Shown in pieces: positions 1-9,067 of a DNA stretch of 64,000 nt; position 1 is the first letter of the stretch; every line of letters starts with the position of its first letter. Both the position numbers and the translations under genes were made by a program. This DNA is from JANMDU01 sp031375105 (GTDB lineage Bacteria > Pseudomonadota > Gammaproteobacteria > Burkholderiales > Burkholderiaceae_C). The DNA lies in assembly GCA_031375105.1 (NCBI GenBank), contig JANMHJ010000071.1, positions 124,001 to 188,000 on the forward strand. Direction: 5' to 3'. The notes beneath the pieces were generated by a model, which made no database searches, was not told where the DNA came from, and was given only the letters and a program-made list of their open reading frames with translations.

Positions 1-2646
1 TGGGACCGCGCCGAGCCCAAAGAATCGTTTCAGGCTTTAGTCGTCTGGCAAACTGGGCTTGCGCCGGGAAGTCGTGTATTGCTATCTGATGCGCAAGTGG
101 GAGGCTTCTGTCGCGGCGAAGGCGTATCCGAGGAGGCATTGACGCGAGGCCAGCGCGGCGCGTTTTTGGTGCATTTCTCAGCCGAAATAGATCAGCGTGG
201 GAAAGTTTGGGAACTGGTCATCGATTCACCCAAATCACAGGTGCAAGTCGCAGACCTCGTAGAGCGCCTAAGAACCGGCTACGGTGCTTCCGAGCATATT
301 CACGATGCAGTGAAAGCTAACACGGCTGGCGTGGACGAACTTCTTGCGCGAGGCGATGCATTCCAACACTCCGCAGACCTCATGGCCGCAGCACATCATC
401 GTTCAAATGTGCTTTTTAACATCATGCGCGGCGGCGTTTTTTCTGAAGGCACGACGCTTGATCGCGAGCAGCTGCGCACCTTTATCAAGATGCGCAACCG
501 ACCATTGGCTTTAGATCTGGAGAAACTTGTCAAAAGTTGGCCTGACCGCATCGAACGTGATGAAGCTCTGTCATTGGTTCACGCTACCAGCAGGCTGGAA
601 CTGGAACGTCTGGTGCTGGGGTACTTGCCATTGACTTTCAGTAGGCGCCACGGTGACCCCAGCCGTCCTTGGAATAAATTTGTCATTCAATCCCGCGACG
701 AGCGTGGTCGACGAAAGATCGCTTACCAGGGCAATTGGCGCGACATATTTCAGAACTGGGAGGCGTTGCTTGCAAGCGAGCCTGCCTACGCTGGCTCAAT
801 GATTGAAGCGTTTCTTGGTGCAATGACGGCTGATGGCTATAACCCCTATCGTATTGGCCACGATGGAATCGACTGGGAGTTGATTGAGCCAGAAAATCCC
901 TGGAGCCACATCGGTTATTGGGGCGACCATCAGGTGATTTATTTGCTGCGTCTGCTTGAGGCTTCACACGCGCGAAATCCGACATTGATCGCGTCGTTCT
1001 GGGATAAAGCAATCTTCAGTTTTGCCGATGTGCCTTATCGCCTGCGCACCTACGCGGAACAAGTCGCGAATCCAAAAAACACCATTTTCTTCGACAACTC
1101 CGCAGATGTGCGCGCCCGGGAGCGTGTCCAAAGAATTGGCTCAGATGGTTTGATGTTGTGCGACGAGTATGATCGCCCTGTTCTGGCGACGTTGGGCGAA
1201 AAACTGGTCACCATTTTGCTTGCCAAAGCAGGCAGTCTCATTCCTGGGGGTGGGATGTGGCTACATACACAGCGCCCGGAGTGGAACGACGCTAACAATG
1301 CATTAGTTGGCAATGGCGTCTCGGTTGTCACGCTTGCACAACTAAGGCGTATGCTGGTATTCATCAATACCCTTCCTTGTGCGAGCGGTGAGTTCGACCT
1401 CGCTGCCGCAACGCTTAACGCTGTCAGGGACTTCCAGAGCCTAGTTCAAAGAACAACACTCGATGCCGTGAGCAATCCCGTTGCGCGCCGGGCCTTTGTC
1501 GACGAATCGGGAGGGATACTTGAAGCTTGGCGCGCCAGGGTTTATCTTGGTGCTTCGGAGCGAGAAGTTGCACGAGCGCCTGCGGGACTGCTTACCGATT
1601 TCGTCAACTGCCTTCTTCCGCTTGTGGACGCATCATTGCATCGAAACCGCCGTGAAAATGGTTTGTTTGATAGCTATAACTTGATTGATTTTCATGCGGG
1701 AGGTGGCGCTGATTTAAGCAGTCTATATCCTATGCTTGAAGGTCAAGTTGCGGTATTGTCGTGTGGTTATTTACCCCTGTGCGAAGCCGTCAAGCTGCTC
1801 GACATCCTTTTTGCAAGCCCTTTATACGATCAGAAGAGGCGAAGCTTTTTGCTATACCCAGACCGTCACTTGCCCACATTCCTTGAGCGCAATCGTCTCG
1901 ACGATGCGGCAATCGCTCTGCCGATCGTCCAAACGCTACTTGCGTCACAGCGCATTGATTTGCTTCAGAGACAAGCGGACGGTACAGTTCGATTTGCTTC
2001 CGATCTCTCGAACCGAAGCGATCTTGAAGCGACCGGACGCGATTTGGGCGAAACCATCACACCGCTGGCAGTCGCCTACGAACGCTTACTTGGCCATCAC
2101 GCGTTTACTGGTCGATCGGGCACGATGTTCGCCTATGAAGGATTGGGATGTATTTACTGGCATATGGTAGCCAAGCTTCTTTTGGCAGTGCAGGAACGGG
2201 TGTTTGAAGCATCGGATGAGAATGCAACTGAGCTCCCGGCGCTGGTTGCACACTACCGGCGCGTGCGCGACGGCCTTGGGTATAGAAAGAGCGCTGCCGA
2301 ATATGGAGCGTTCCCAGCGGATCCGTATAGCCATACACCCAGCTTAGGCGGTGCGCAACAGCCTGGCATGACCGGTCAGGTCAAAGAGGAGATCATCACG
2401 CGCTGGGGCGAGCTCGGTATCCGGTTTGAAGCCGGGCTGATTCGCTTTGATCCAGTGCTACTCGATATCAACGAGGTGCCTAACGAGGGCGCTTTGCAGT
2501 TCACCTTATCTACGATTCCTTTTTGTATCCGCCGCGGAAGCCAAATGCGTGTTCGAACGCGCATTGGCGAACAATGGATCGAGCATCCGCAACTCAGGTT
2601 TTCGCCGAAAAACATACATGCGGTTGATATTGAGATTTCTCTCTGA
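1..2646 (+). CDS. GH94/GH149-like glycoside phosphorylase, 5' end outside window
   Basis: The frame is open from base 1 to the TGA at 2644-2646, so the gene starts upstream and only the C-terminal 881 codons are visible; the TTG at 79 is not a credible start. The protein is large and soluble, with alternating helices and many Trp and Asp residues as in (alpha/alpha)6-barrel glycoside phosphorylases. The block PEWNDANN (Asp about visible residue 430) resembles the WND of GH94, whose Asp is the general acid. GH149 and GH161 beta-1,3-oligoglucan phosphorylases have similar size (about 1100 residues). The next gene carries a beta-1,3-glucanase domain, so phosphorolysis of beta-1,3-glucooligosaccharides in the cytoplasm is a reasonable inference. 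The exact family is not certain; an uncharacterised GH94-like hydrolase is the alternative. Confidence 0.55.
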   Translation, partial: WDRAEPKESFQALVVWQTGLAPGSRVLLSDAQVGGFCRGEGVSEEALTRGQRGAFLVHFSAEIDQRGKVWELVIDSPKSQVQVADLVERLRTGYGASEHIHDAVKANTAGVDELLARGDAFQHSADLMAAAHHRSNVLFNIMRGGVFSEGTTLDREQLRTFIKMRNRPLALDLEKLVKSWPDRIERDEALSLVHATSRLELERLVLGYLPLTFSRRHGDPSRPWNKFVIQSRDERGRRKIAYQGNWRDIFQNWEALLASEPAYAGSMIEAFLGAMTADGYNPYRIGHDGIDWELIEPENPWSHIGYWGDHQVIYLLRLLEASHARNPTLIASFWDKAIFSFADVPYRLRTYAEQVANPKNTIFFDNSADVRARERVQRIGSDGLMLCDEYDRPVLATLGEKLVTILLAKAGSLIPGGGMWLHTQRPEWNDANNALVGNGVSVVTLAQLRRMLVFINTLPCASGEFDLAAATLNAVRDFQSLVQRTTLDAVSNPVARRAFVDESGGILEAWRARVYLGASEREVARAPAGLLTDFVNCLLPLVDASLHRNRRENGLFDSYNLIDFHAGGGADLSSLYPMLEGQVAVLSCGYLPLCEAVKLLDILFASPLYDQKRRSFLLYPDRHLPTFLERNRLDDAAIALPIVQTLLASQRIDLLQRQADGTVRFASDLSNRSDLEATGRDLGETITPLAVAYERLLGHHAFTGRSGTMFAYEGLGCIYWHMVAKLLLAVQERVFEASDENATELPALVAHYRRVRDGLGYRKSAAEYGAFPADPYSHTPSLGGAQQPGMTGQVKEEIITRWGELGIRFEAGLIRFDPVLLDINEVPNEGALQFTLSTIPFCIRRGSQMRVRTRIGEQWIEHPQLRFSPKNIHAVDIEISL

Positions 2647-2661
2647 TTTTTGCATCCTCCT

Positions 2662-2676
2662 CGAGCGAACCGCTCG
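2662..2676. other. Small GC-rich hairpin after the phosphorylase-like gene
   Basis: Arms CGAGCG (2662-2667) and CGCTCG (2671-2676) surround a 3-nt loop just downstream of the stop codon at 2646. There is no T-run, so it is at best a weak or Rho-assisted terminator or a transcript-stabilising hairpin. Confidence 0.3.
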
Positions 2677-2739
2677 CAGATGCACATGTACGCTCGGGAA
2701 TACCCTAGCGCCTCTTCGATTGTGCCCAACTAAAATCTA

Positions 2740-2753
2740 TGAAACCGCTTTCA
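2740..2753. promoter_or_regulatory. Candidate LacI-family operator
   Basis: TGAAACCGCTTTCA is a 14-bp near-perfect palindrome with the usual LacI-family half-site pattern (TGAAA-N4-TTTCA around a central CG). It lies 44 bp before the start codon of the transporter-glucanase fusion and just after an AT-rich TAAAAT (2731-2736) that could be a -10 box. LacI-type regulators often control sugar-uptake genes of this kind. No LacI-family gene is inside the window, so the regulator would lie upstream or elsewhere. Confidence 0.45.
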
Positions 2754-2796
2754 TTACATCATTTACGAAACAACAATGCGCTTTAAATAAGGATCC

Positions 2797-5142
2797 ATGA
2801 TGACTGAATCGAAACCCGCTACCCACAAGGTTCCTTTTTCTCACAAGGTCGCGTTTGGCCTCGGCATGCTGGCCAATCAAATGTTTCCTGCCGCTTTAGG
2901 GATTTTCATGGTTGTCTTGGTGCAGGATATGGGCTTCCCAACATGGATGTGGGGTTTCCTGTTCTTCTTACCTCGGGCATACGATGCGATCATTGATCCG
3001 ATCATGGGGTTCATCTCTGACAACACACGATCCAAATGGGGACGCCGACGGCAATATGTGTTTATTGGTGCCATTATGCTCGGCGTCGGCTTCGTCGCCA
3101 TGTGGCAGTTGCACCGTGAGGATGGACTAACCTACAACTTCCTCTATTTTCTCTTCTGGTCGCTTGTATTTTTCACTGGATTGACTGTTTTTAGCATTCC
3201 ATACGTAGCCATGGGCTACGAGATGAGCGATGACTTCCATGAGCGCACAAGCATCATGGCAGTCGCTCAATGGATTGGGCAATGGGCGTGGGTCATTGCT
3301 CCATGGTTTTGGGTGGTCATGTACGATCCAAAATGGTTTCCGAATGCTGACACGGCAACTCGCACGCTGTCGATCTGGGTGGGTGTTGCCTGCATGCTGC
3401 TTGCAATGGTGCCCGCAATTTTTCTGCCCAGCCGCTCCACCAAGGACGACACTCACCTGATCCCGCTGACATTTGCAAACGTAGGACAAGGCTTCAAGGA
3501 ACTCATGGCCGGCTTCAAAGAGGCTTTTGGCTGCATTCCTTTCCGCAAACTGTGCGGTGCAACCTTCCTCGTTTTCAATGCCTTCAACACGGTCGCAGCG
3601 TTCTCATTCTTTATCGTCGTGTACCACCTGTTCAGCGGCAGTACCGTGGCGGCAGGTATTTGGCCAACGTTGTTCGGCAGCCTCGGCGCACTCGTGACCA
3701 CTTTTGCAGTGATTCCGACGGTCGCGTGGCTTTCGCGCAAATTCGGCAAGAAGATGGCCTTTATGCTTTCGCAAGGCGTCTCGATTATTGGCTATATCCT
3801 TCTCTGGCTTTTGATGATCCCAGGTAAGCCATGGATGTTCATGCTGGCGCTCCCGTTCTTCTCATTTGGAATCGGTGGTTTGTTCACTGTGATGATGTCG
3901 ATGACGGCCGATGTGTGTGACCTTGATGAACTCGCCACAGGCAAACGGCGCGAGGGTATTTTCGGTGCCATTTACTGGTGGATGGTGAAGCTGGGCTTCG
4001 CCGTTGCAGGTCTTCTCAGCGGCGCCATCATGGCATTCGTAGCGTTCACCCCGGGTGCCGCAACGCAACCTGCAGGGGCCGTAGATGGACTTCGGCTTTT
4101 CTATTCTGGCGTGCCAATTGTTGGAACTCTGCTCGCCATGTGGATCATGAGGGACTACGATCTTGACGAAAGCCGAGCCAAAGAAGTGAACGCCGAGCTT
4201 GAGCGACGCAAGCGACGTGTGAGTTCCGGTTCTGGCGCTCGACCCTGGCTGGCGGAGCATGGTCTTCTTCTTCCAGGTACAGAAAAGTCTCCGATGAATG
4301 GTAAAACCAGCCAGGAAGTCCGGGAACTATACATTGAACAATTCAATCGCGGGATGTACGGCCTTTGTTTTAGCCCGTACACACCGGGGCAGCGCGTGAA
4401 CGACATTTTGTCGCAAGCGCAAATACGTGAGCGATTGGATTGTATTGCGCCCCATACCCGCTGGGTGCGCTCATTTTCTTGTACGGGCGGCCACGAGCTG
4501 ATTCCGCAAATGGCCAAGGAGTTGGGTCTGAAAACTGCTGTGGGAGCTTGGATCAGCGCTGACCGTGAGCGCAATGAGCGGGAAATCGCGGCACTGATCG
4601 CCCTCGCTCAAAAAGGGATGATTGGAATGGCTGTCGTTGGAAACGAAGTGCTGCTTCGCGGCGATCTTTCAGAAAGTGAGTTGCTCGACTACGTTGCGCG
4701 AGTCAAGGCACTCGTGCCTAATGATGTGCCAGTGGGTTGCGTCGATGCCTATTTTCATTTCCTAGAGCGACCATCGCTGGTCGCTGCCTGCGACGTGTTG
4801 CTGCCCAACTGTTACCCATTTTGGGAGGGCGCATCAATTGATGAGGCATCACAATACTTGCGCCGTATGCACGGCTTGGTAAAGGCCGCTGGCGGAGATA
4901 AGCCTGTGATCATCGCCGAAACCGGCTGGCCTGGAAGTGGCCAATCCGTCGCCAAAGCGGTGCCCTCATCTGAGAACGCGATGCGCTACTTTGTTGAAGT
5001 GCAGCAATGGGGTAGGAGCGAAGGTGCGAAATTGTTCTATTTCTCGTCGTTTGACGAGCCTTGGAAACTGGCCCAAGAAGGTGAAGTGGGCACCCAATGG
5101 GGCTTATGGGACAAAGACGAGAACAGAAAGTACCTGACATAG
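2797..5142 (+). CDS. GPH-family sugar symporter fused to a GH17 beta-1,3-glucanase domain
   Basis: One uninterrupted 781-residue frame holds two proteins. Residues 1 to about 470 are a 12-helix MelB/GPH (glycoside-pentoside-hexuronide:cation) symporter, with the conserved loop after helix 2 containing DNTRSKWGRRR. After a polar linker (about 470-505), residues 505-781 are a GH17 glucanase: VGNE at 614-617 holds the likely acid/base Glu617, and AETGWPGSG from 707 holds the likely nucleophile Glu708. Both ends of a 12-helix symporter are normally cytoplasmic, so the enzyme would cut sugar as it enters. AAGGA precedes the ATG. The gene follows the phosphorylase-like gene, and both fit use of laminarin-type oligosaccharides. 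There is no stop or shift at the junction. Confidence 0.85.
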   Translation: MMTESKPATHKVPFSHKVAFGLGMLANQMFPAALGIFMVVLVQDMGFPTWMWGFLFFLPRAYDAIIDPIMGFISDNTRSKWGRRRQYVFIGAIMLGVGFVAMWQLHREDGLTYNFLYFLFWSLVFFTGLTVFSIPYVAMGYEMSDDFHERTSIMAVAQWIGQWAWVIAPWFWVVMYDPKWFPNADTATRTLSIWVGVACMLLAMVPAIFLPSRSTKDDTHLIPLTFANVGQGFKELMAGFKEAFGCIPFRKLCGATFLVFNAFNTVAAFSFFIVVYHLFSGSTVAAGIWPTLFGSLGALVTTFAVIPTVAWLSRKFGKKMAFMLSQGVSIIGYILLWLLMIPGKPWMFMLALPFFSFGIGGLFTVMMSMTADVCDLDELATGKRREGIFGAIYWWMVKLGFAVAGLLSGAIMAFVAFTPGAATQPAGAVDGLRLFYSGVPIVGTLLAMWIMRDYDLDESRAKEVNAELERRKRRVSSGSGARPWLAEHGLLLPGTEKSPMNGKTSQEVRELYIEQFNRGMYGLCFSPYTPGQRVNDILSQAQIRERLDCIAPHTRWVRSFSCTGGHELIPQMAKELGLKTAVGAWISADRERNEREIAALIALAQKGMIGMAVVGNEVLLRGDLSESELLDYVARVKALVPNDVPVGCVDAYFHFLERPSLVAACDVLLPNCYPFWEGASIDEASQYLRRMHGLVKAAGGDKPVIIAETGWPGSGQSVAKAVPSSENAMRYFVEVQQWGRSEGAKLFYFSSFDEPWKLAQEGEVGTQWGLWDKDENRKYLT

Positions 5143-5162
5143 GCGGCGCTCGAAGCGCCGCC
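5142..5162 (+). terminator. Perfect 8-bp hairpin after the fusion gene
   Basis: GGCGGCGC (5142-5149) and GCGCCGCC (5155-5162) form a perfect stem with a 5-nt loop, beginning at the last base of the stop codon. There is no following T-run, so termination here may need Rho or be inefficient. The rest of the gap to 5388 shows only a weaker CTCACTCCAGTGAG hairpin near 5349-5362 and no recognisable gene. Confidence 0.5.
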
Positions 5163-5388
5163 CGCATTCAATGCAGTCCGGGGCGCCACGGTGCGCCCAA
5201 TTGCGGCTGCCCGGTGAGCGCAAGTGACCTGATTGAGAATCAAGCATCCCGCCGTAGAATGCCGGGCCAATTCGGCTAAGGCATCACTGTGATCAGGAAT
5301 CGGCTTCATTTCATGCTGATGAAGCGCCTAAAATCCATAACTCTTAGCTCACTCCAGTGAGTCACTTTGCCTTTTGGAGAATTCCTCA

Positions 5389-6594
5389 ATGATCACCGCC
5401 AATGCGCATGCCACTTCTCAACCGCACGTGATGAATACGTATGGCCGTGTACCCATCGCACTCTCGCATGGGCAGGGCTCGCGTGTATGGGATGTGAATG
5501 GCAAAAGCTATCTTGATGCACTCGGCGGCATTGCGGTGAATACGCTGGGGCACAACCATCCAAAATTAGTGCCCGCGCTACAAGATCAGATCGCCAAGAT
5601 CATTCATTCAAGCAACTATTATTTCTGCCCCAATGCGGAGAAGCTGGCCGAGATGCTGGTGGAGCGCAGTGGGCTCACGAATGTGTTTTTCTGCTCGACT
5701 GGCTTGGAGGCCAATGAAGCGGCCATCAAGCTCGCGCGCAAGTTTGGCGTGAGTAAGGGCATTGAGAAGCCTGAGATTGTGGTCTATGAAAAAGCTTTCC
5801 ATGGCCGCAGCATGGCCACGATGTCTGCCACCGGCAACCCGAAAGTGCGCGATGGCTTTGGCCCATTGCTCGAAGGCTTTATTCGCGTGGCGGTGAATGA
5901 CATTGAATCGCTCAGAAAGGCCACCGAAGGAAATCAGAACGTCTGCGCGGTGTTCTTCGAGGCGATTCAAGGCGAAGGCGGCGTGAATCCGTTTCACATG
6001 GATTATTTGAAGCAAGTGCGAGCGCTTTGCGACGAGCGCGACTGGCTGCTGATGATTGACGAAGTGCAGTGCGGCATGGGGCGCACTGGCAAATGGTTTG
6101 CGCACCAGTGGGCAGGCATCAAGCCGGATGTGATGCCACTGGCTAAAGGCTTGGGCTCGGGTGTGCCGATCGGCGCTGTTGTTGCTGGCCCCAAGGCCGC
6201 GAATATTTTTGCACCCGGCAACCACGGCACCACCTTTGGCGGCAATCCGCTGGCGATGCGCGCGGGCGTGGAGACGATTCGCATCATGGAAGAAGAAGGC
6301 CTGATGGACAACGCCGCCAACGTCGGCGCACATCTACAAAACGCATTGAAGCGCGAACTCGCTGGCTTGGCGGGTGTAAAAGAAATTCGCGGCAGCGGGT
6401 TGATGATTGGCGTGGAGCTTGCCAAACCTTGTGGCACATTGGTGGGTCAATGTGCGGAAAAAGGTTTGCTGATCAGCGTGACAGCAGACACCGTGATCCG
6501 CATGGTGCCACCTTTGATTTTGACTTTGGCCGAGGCAGATGAGATTGTTGCCATCCTTGTGCCGTTGATCAAAAGATTATTGAGCGAAGCATGA
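5389..6594 (+). CDS. argD: Acetylornithine aminotransferase
   Basis: PLP-dependent class III aminotransferase of the arginine pathway, converting N-acetylglutamate semialdehyde and glutamate to N-acetylornithine; homologues also act on succinyl-diaminopimelate. Early residues include DALGGIAVNTLGHNHP, and the middle holds GEGGVNP, the cofactor-binding Asp in MIDEVQCGMGRTG, and the Schiff-base Lys253 in LAKGLGSG. The ATG at 5389 is chosen over the in-frame TTG at 5374 because GGAG at 5376-5379 sits 9 nt before it. It overlaps argF by four bases (ATGA), so the two are an operon. Length of 401 residues is normal for the family. Confidence 0.93.
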   Translation: MITANAHATSQPHVMNTYGRVPIALSHGQGSRVWDVNGKSYLDALGGIAVNTLGHNHPKLVPALQDQIAKIIHSSNYYFCPNAEKLAEMLVERSGLTNVFFCSTGLEANEAAIKLARKFGVSKGIEKPEIVVYEKAFHGRSMATMSATGNPKVRDGFGPLLEGFIRVAVNDIESLRKATEGNQNVCAVFFEAIQGEGGVNPFHMDYLKQVRALCDERDWLLMIDEVQCGMGRTGKWFAHQWAGIKPDVMPLAKGLGSGVPIGAVVAGPKAANIFAPGNHGTTFGGNPLAMRAGVETIRIMEEEGLMDNAANVGAHLQNALKRELAGLAGVKEIRGSGLMIGVELAKPCGTLVGQCAEKGLLISVTADTVIRMVPPLILTLAEADEIVAILVPLIKRLLSEA

Positions 6595-7523
6595 AACACT
6601 ACCTCCAATTCAACGATCTCACTGCCGACGAATACGCGCATATCTTCGCTCGCGCCACTGAAATCAAGCGTAAGTTCAAGGCGTATGAGAAATACCATCC
6701 GCTGGCAGACCGCACGCTAGCGATGATTTTTGAGAAGGCTTCTACCCGCACGCGCGTGAGCTTTGAGGCGGGTATGTATCAGTTGGGCGGCAGCGTGGTG
6801 CATCTCACCACCGAAGGCAGCCAGCTTGGACGCGCTGAGCCGATTGAAGATTCTGCCAAGGTGATCAGCCGGATGGTGGATCTGGTGATGATCCGCACCT
6901 ATGAGCAAACCAAAATAGAAGCTTTCGCTGCCAACAGCCGCGTGCCGGTGATCAATGGCCTCACCAATGAATTTCATCCTTGCCAAATCTTGGCGGACAT
7001 CTTCACTTTCATTGAGCATCGTGGAGATATCCAAGGGAAAACCGTGGCCTGGGTGGGAGACGGTAACAACATGGCCAACACTTGGCTGCAAGCGGCTGCC
7101 CTGCTCGGCTTCAAGGTGAATGTGAGCACACCTTCTGGCTATGAGATTGACCCCAAAGTATTGGGTCATTTGGGCATTACCCGACATAAAACAAGCGCAG
7201 ATTGCTATGCTTTTTATAGTGACCCAATTCAAGCCTGCGAAGGTGCAGATCTGGTGACCACCGATGTGTGGACGAGCATGGGGTTTGAGGCGGAAAACGA
7301 AAAACGCAAAGCCGCATTTGCCAACTGGTGTGTCGATGCACGCCTGATGAAAGCCGCCAAACCAGAAGCCCTGTTCATGCACTGCCTGCCCGCGCATCGT
7401 GGCCAAGAGGTGAGCGCCGATGTGATCGACGGCCCGCAGTCGGTGGGCTGGGATGAAGCCGAAAACCGCATGCATGTGCAAAAGGCACTGATGGAATTTT
7501 TACTGCTTGGGAAAGTAGCTTGA
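6591..7523 (+). CDS. argF: Ornithine carbamoyltransferase
   Basis: Joins carbamoyl phosphate and ornithine to make citrulline. The carbamoyl-phosphate signature STRTR is at residues 51-55, the ornithine-side loop HCLPAHRG starts near residue 264, and HPCQILAD and GDGNNMANTW are also present. At 310 residues it has the normal length. Translationally coupled to argD (ATGA overlap) and to the next gene through a TTGA overlap at 7520-7523, so argD-argF and the cysteine-cluster gene form one transcript. Confidence 0.95.
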   Translation: MKHYLQFNDLTADEYAHIFARATEIKRKFKAYEKYHPLADRTLAMIFEKASTRTRVSFEAGMYQLGGSVVHLTTEGSQLGRAEPIEDSAKVISRMVDLVMIRTYEQTKIEAFAANSRVPVINGLTNEFHPCQILADIFTFIEHRGDIQGKTVAWVGDGNNMANTWLQAAALLGFKVNVSTPSGYEIDPKVLGHLGITRHKTSADCYAFYSDPIQACEGADLVTTDVWTSMGFEAENEKRKAAFANWCVDARLMKAAKPEALFMHCLPAHRGQEVSADVIDGPQSVGWDEAENRMHVQKALMEFLLLGKVA

Positions 7524-7843
7524 GTGAAAGCACTGAGCATCCATGCCTGAGTTGCGGCGCTTGCTGCGCCAGCTTCCGGGTGGATTTCAGTGTGCAGGAA
7601 TCTGAAAGCGAAGGTGGCTCTGTACCTGAAGGGCTTTGTGTAGAAGTCACCGCCAGCACCAGCCGCATGCGCGGCACCGATCATTCCCCGCCACGCTGCG
7701 CCGCACTGACAGGGCAAATTGGCGTGAAGGCCAATTGCGGCATTTACGAATGGCGGCCTTCGCCTTGCCATGAGCTGGAAATCGGCTCGAATGCTTGCCA
7801 AAGGGCACGTTTGCGGCATGGCTTGCCTGCTTTGACTTATTGA
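7520..7843 (+). CDS. YkgJ-family cysteine cluster protein
   Basis: A 107-residue protein beginning with the cluster CLSCGACCASF and with further Cys in the middle (PPRCAAL, NCGIYEWRPSPCHE) and near the C terminus. This is the pattern of the YkgJ/UPF0153 family, thought to bind zinc or an iron-sulfur cluster; no precise function is known. The start is a TTG overlapping the argF stop by four bases, with no better ATG in frame. Being coupled to argF is probably a matter of operon convenience. Confidence 0.75.
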   Translation: MSESTEHPCLSCGACCASFRVDFSVQESESEGGSVPEGLCVEVTASTSRMRGTDHSPPRCAALTGQIGVKANCGIYEWRPSPCHELEIGSNACQRARLRHGLPALTY

Positions 7844-7914
7844 GAGCTCGCACTAAAGTGTCAGATCTGACAGGTTCGCCCACCAAGGCGAGTGGTTCAC
7901 GCTAGACTTCTGAA

Positions 7915-9051
7915 ATGGCAAGAAAAAAATCATCCCCCCGCCGAACGCGTGCACACGAATCCTTGCAGCAGGTGGAAGAATCTGAGGTATTGGATCGCGT
8001 CTCGTTCCGGCTGCGCGCGCGTGAACCCGTATTGGGCTGGGCTTTGGCGGCTTACACAGCGTGGGTGGGCATTGTGATCACGCCCGGTTTGTTCATGCCT
8101 TGGATCGGCGTGTTGGTGGCTCTTGCCGTGGCTGCATGGGCGCGTGCGCGGCCTGCACGTCGGCCTGGCAAGGTAGTGATTCGCTATGGTTTGCTGGCGG
8201 GCATGGCTTTTCTTTTGCTAAGCGAACCACAAACCGGTGGCAGCGTGGGGCCTTTGCTGCTCTGGCCTGTCGCCATCGCCTGCGCGGCGGTTTTCATGCT
8301 GCGCGAGCGTTGGGCACTGATCCTGGTGCTACTGTCGATGACGGCTTTTGTGGTGGCCAGCTTAGGCTTTGAGACGCGCGTGCCTTGGCTGCAAGTTTCC
8401 ACCGCTTTGGTGGCCATGCTGGTTGCCACGGCGCTGGCCTATGCTTTTGGCAGCGCGCTGCGTAACACAGATGCGCAGCTAGAAGCGGCGATGACTGATC
8501 TGAAAACCAAGTTGTACAACGAAACTGGTTTTTTCACCTATGGCAACGAACTGCTGGCGCAATGCCGCGCGCGTAAGAAACCGCTGTCGATGGTGTTGCT
8601 GAATGGCGCAGATTTGCACGACATACACGAACTGGTCGGCCGCATCGCCAGTGAACGCTTGATCAACCAAGCCGTGCAGGGCATCACAGCTGCGCTGCCC
8701 TCTGGCGGCTTGGCCGCACATATGGGCAAGGCCGAATTTGCCATCCTCGTGCCCGAGGCGCAAGAGGCGCGCGCCGTGGATTTGGTGAAACACAAACTCG
8801 GTGATCCACCTGGCGTGCATGTGCGCGTGGGGCAGCGCCAGATTGCCGTGGTGTTTGACATGACCAGCAGTGAATTACCCAGCGATGCGCAAAGCTTAGA
8901 GGTCACTTATGAGCGCCTTTATGCGCAGCTGAGCAAGATGCGCCGCAGCGTGGAAAGCCCTTCCACCAACTTCAGCGAAATGTCTTACCTGCCCGACCCA
9001 GAGCGTGCCATCAGCCCCACGCTGCCAATGGAATTGATGCGCAATCGCTGA
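7915..9051 (+). CDS. Membrane protein with a degenerate GGDEF-like C-terminal domain
   Basis: A 378-residue protein with a basic N terminus (RKKSSPRRTR), then about five or six hydrophobic helices between residues 40 and 180, then a soluble C-terminal domain. That domain opens with LKTKLYNETGFFTYGNELL, which matches the start of GGDEF domains (D-LTGL-N-R-GF), but no GG(D/E)EF active-site loop is visible; AHMGKAEFAILVPE occupies the place where it would be expected. I infer a signalling or scaffold protein that has lost diguanylate cyclase activity. It is preceded by a 71-bp gap after the ykgJ-like gene and has its own ATG. Confidence 0.5.
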   Translation: MARKKSSPRRTRAHESLQQVEESEVLDRVSFRLRAREPVLGWALAAYTAWVGIVITPGLFMPWIGVLVALAVAAWARARPARRPGKVVIRYGLLAGMAFLLLSEPQTGGSVGPLLLWPVAIACAAVFMLRERWALILVLLSMTAFVVASLGFETRVPWLQVSTALVAMLVATALAYAFGSALRNTDAQLEAAMTDLKTKLYNETGFFTYGNELLAQCRARKKPLSMVLLNGADLHDIHELVGRIASERLINQAVQGITAALPSGGLAAHMGKAEFAILVPEAQEARAVDLVKHKLGDPPGVHVRVGQRQIAVVFDMTSSELPSDAQSLEVTYERLYAQLSKMRRSVESPSTNFSEMSYLPDPERAISPTLPMELMRNR

Positions 9052-9067
9052 GCTTCGCGCTCAAAGC

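Noticed and set aside
5608..6333. A 241-codon minus-strand open frame opposite argD
   Set aside because: It mirrors the codon structure of argD, has no family resemblance and no ribosome site.
6717..7481. A 254-codon minus-strand frame opposite argF
   Set aside because: Shadow of a well-supported gene; His-rich composition is typical of antisense reading.
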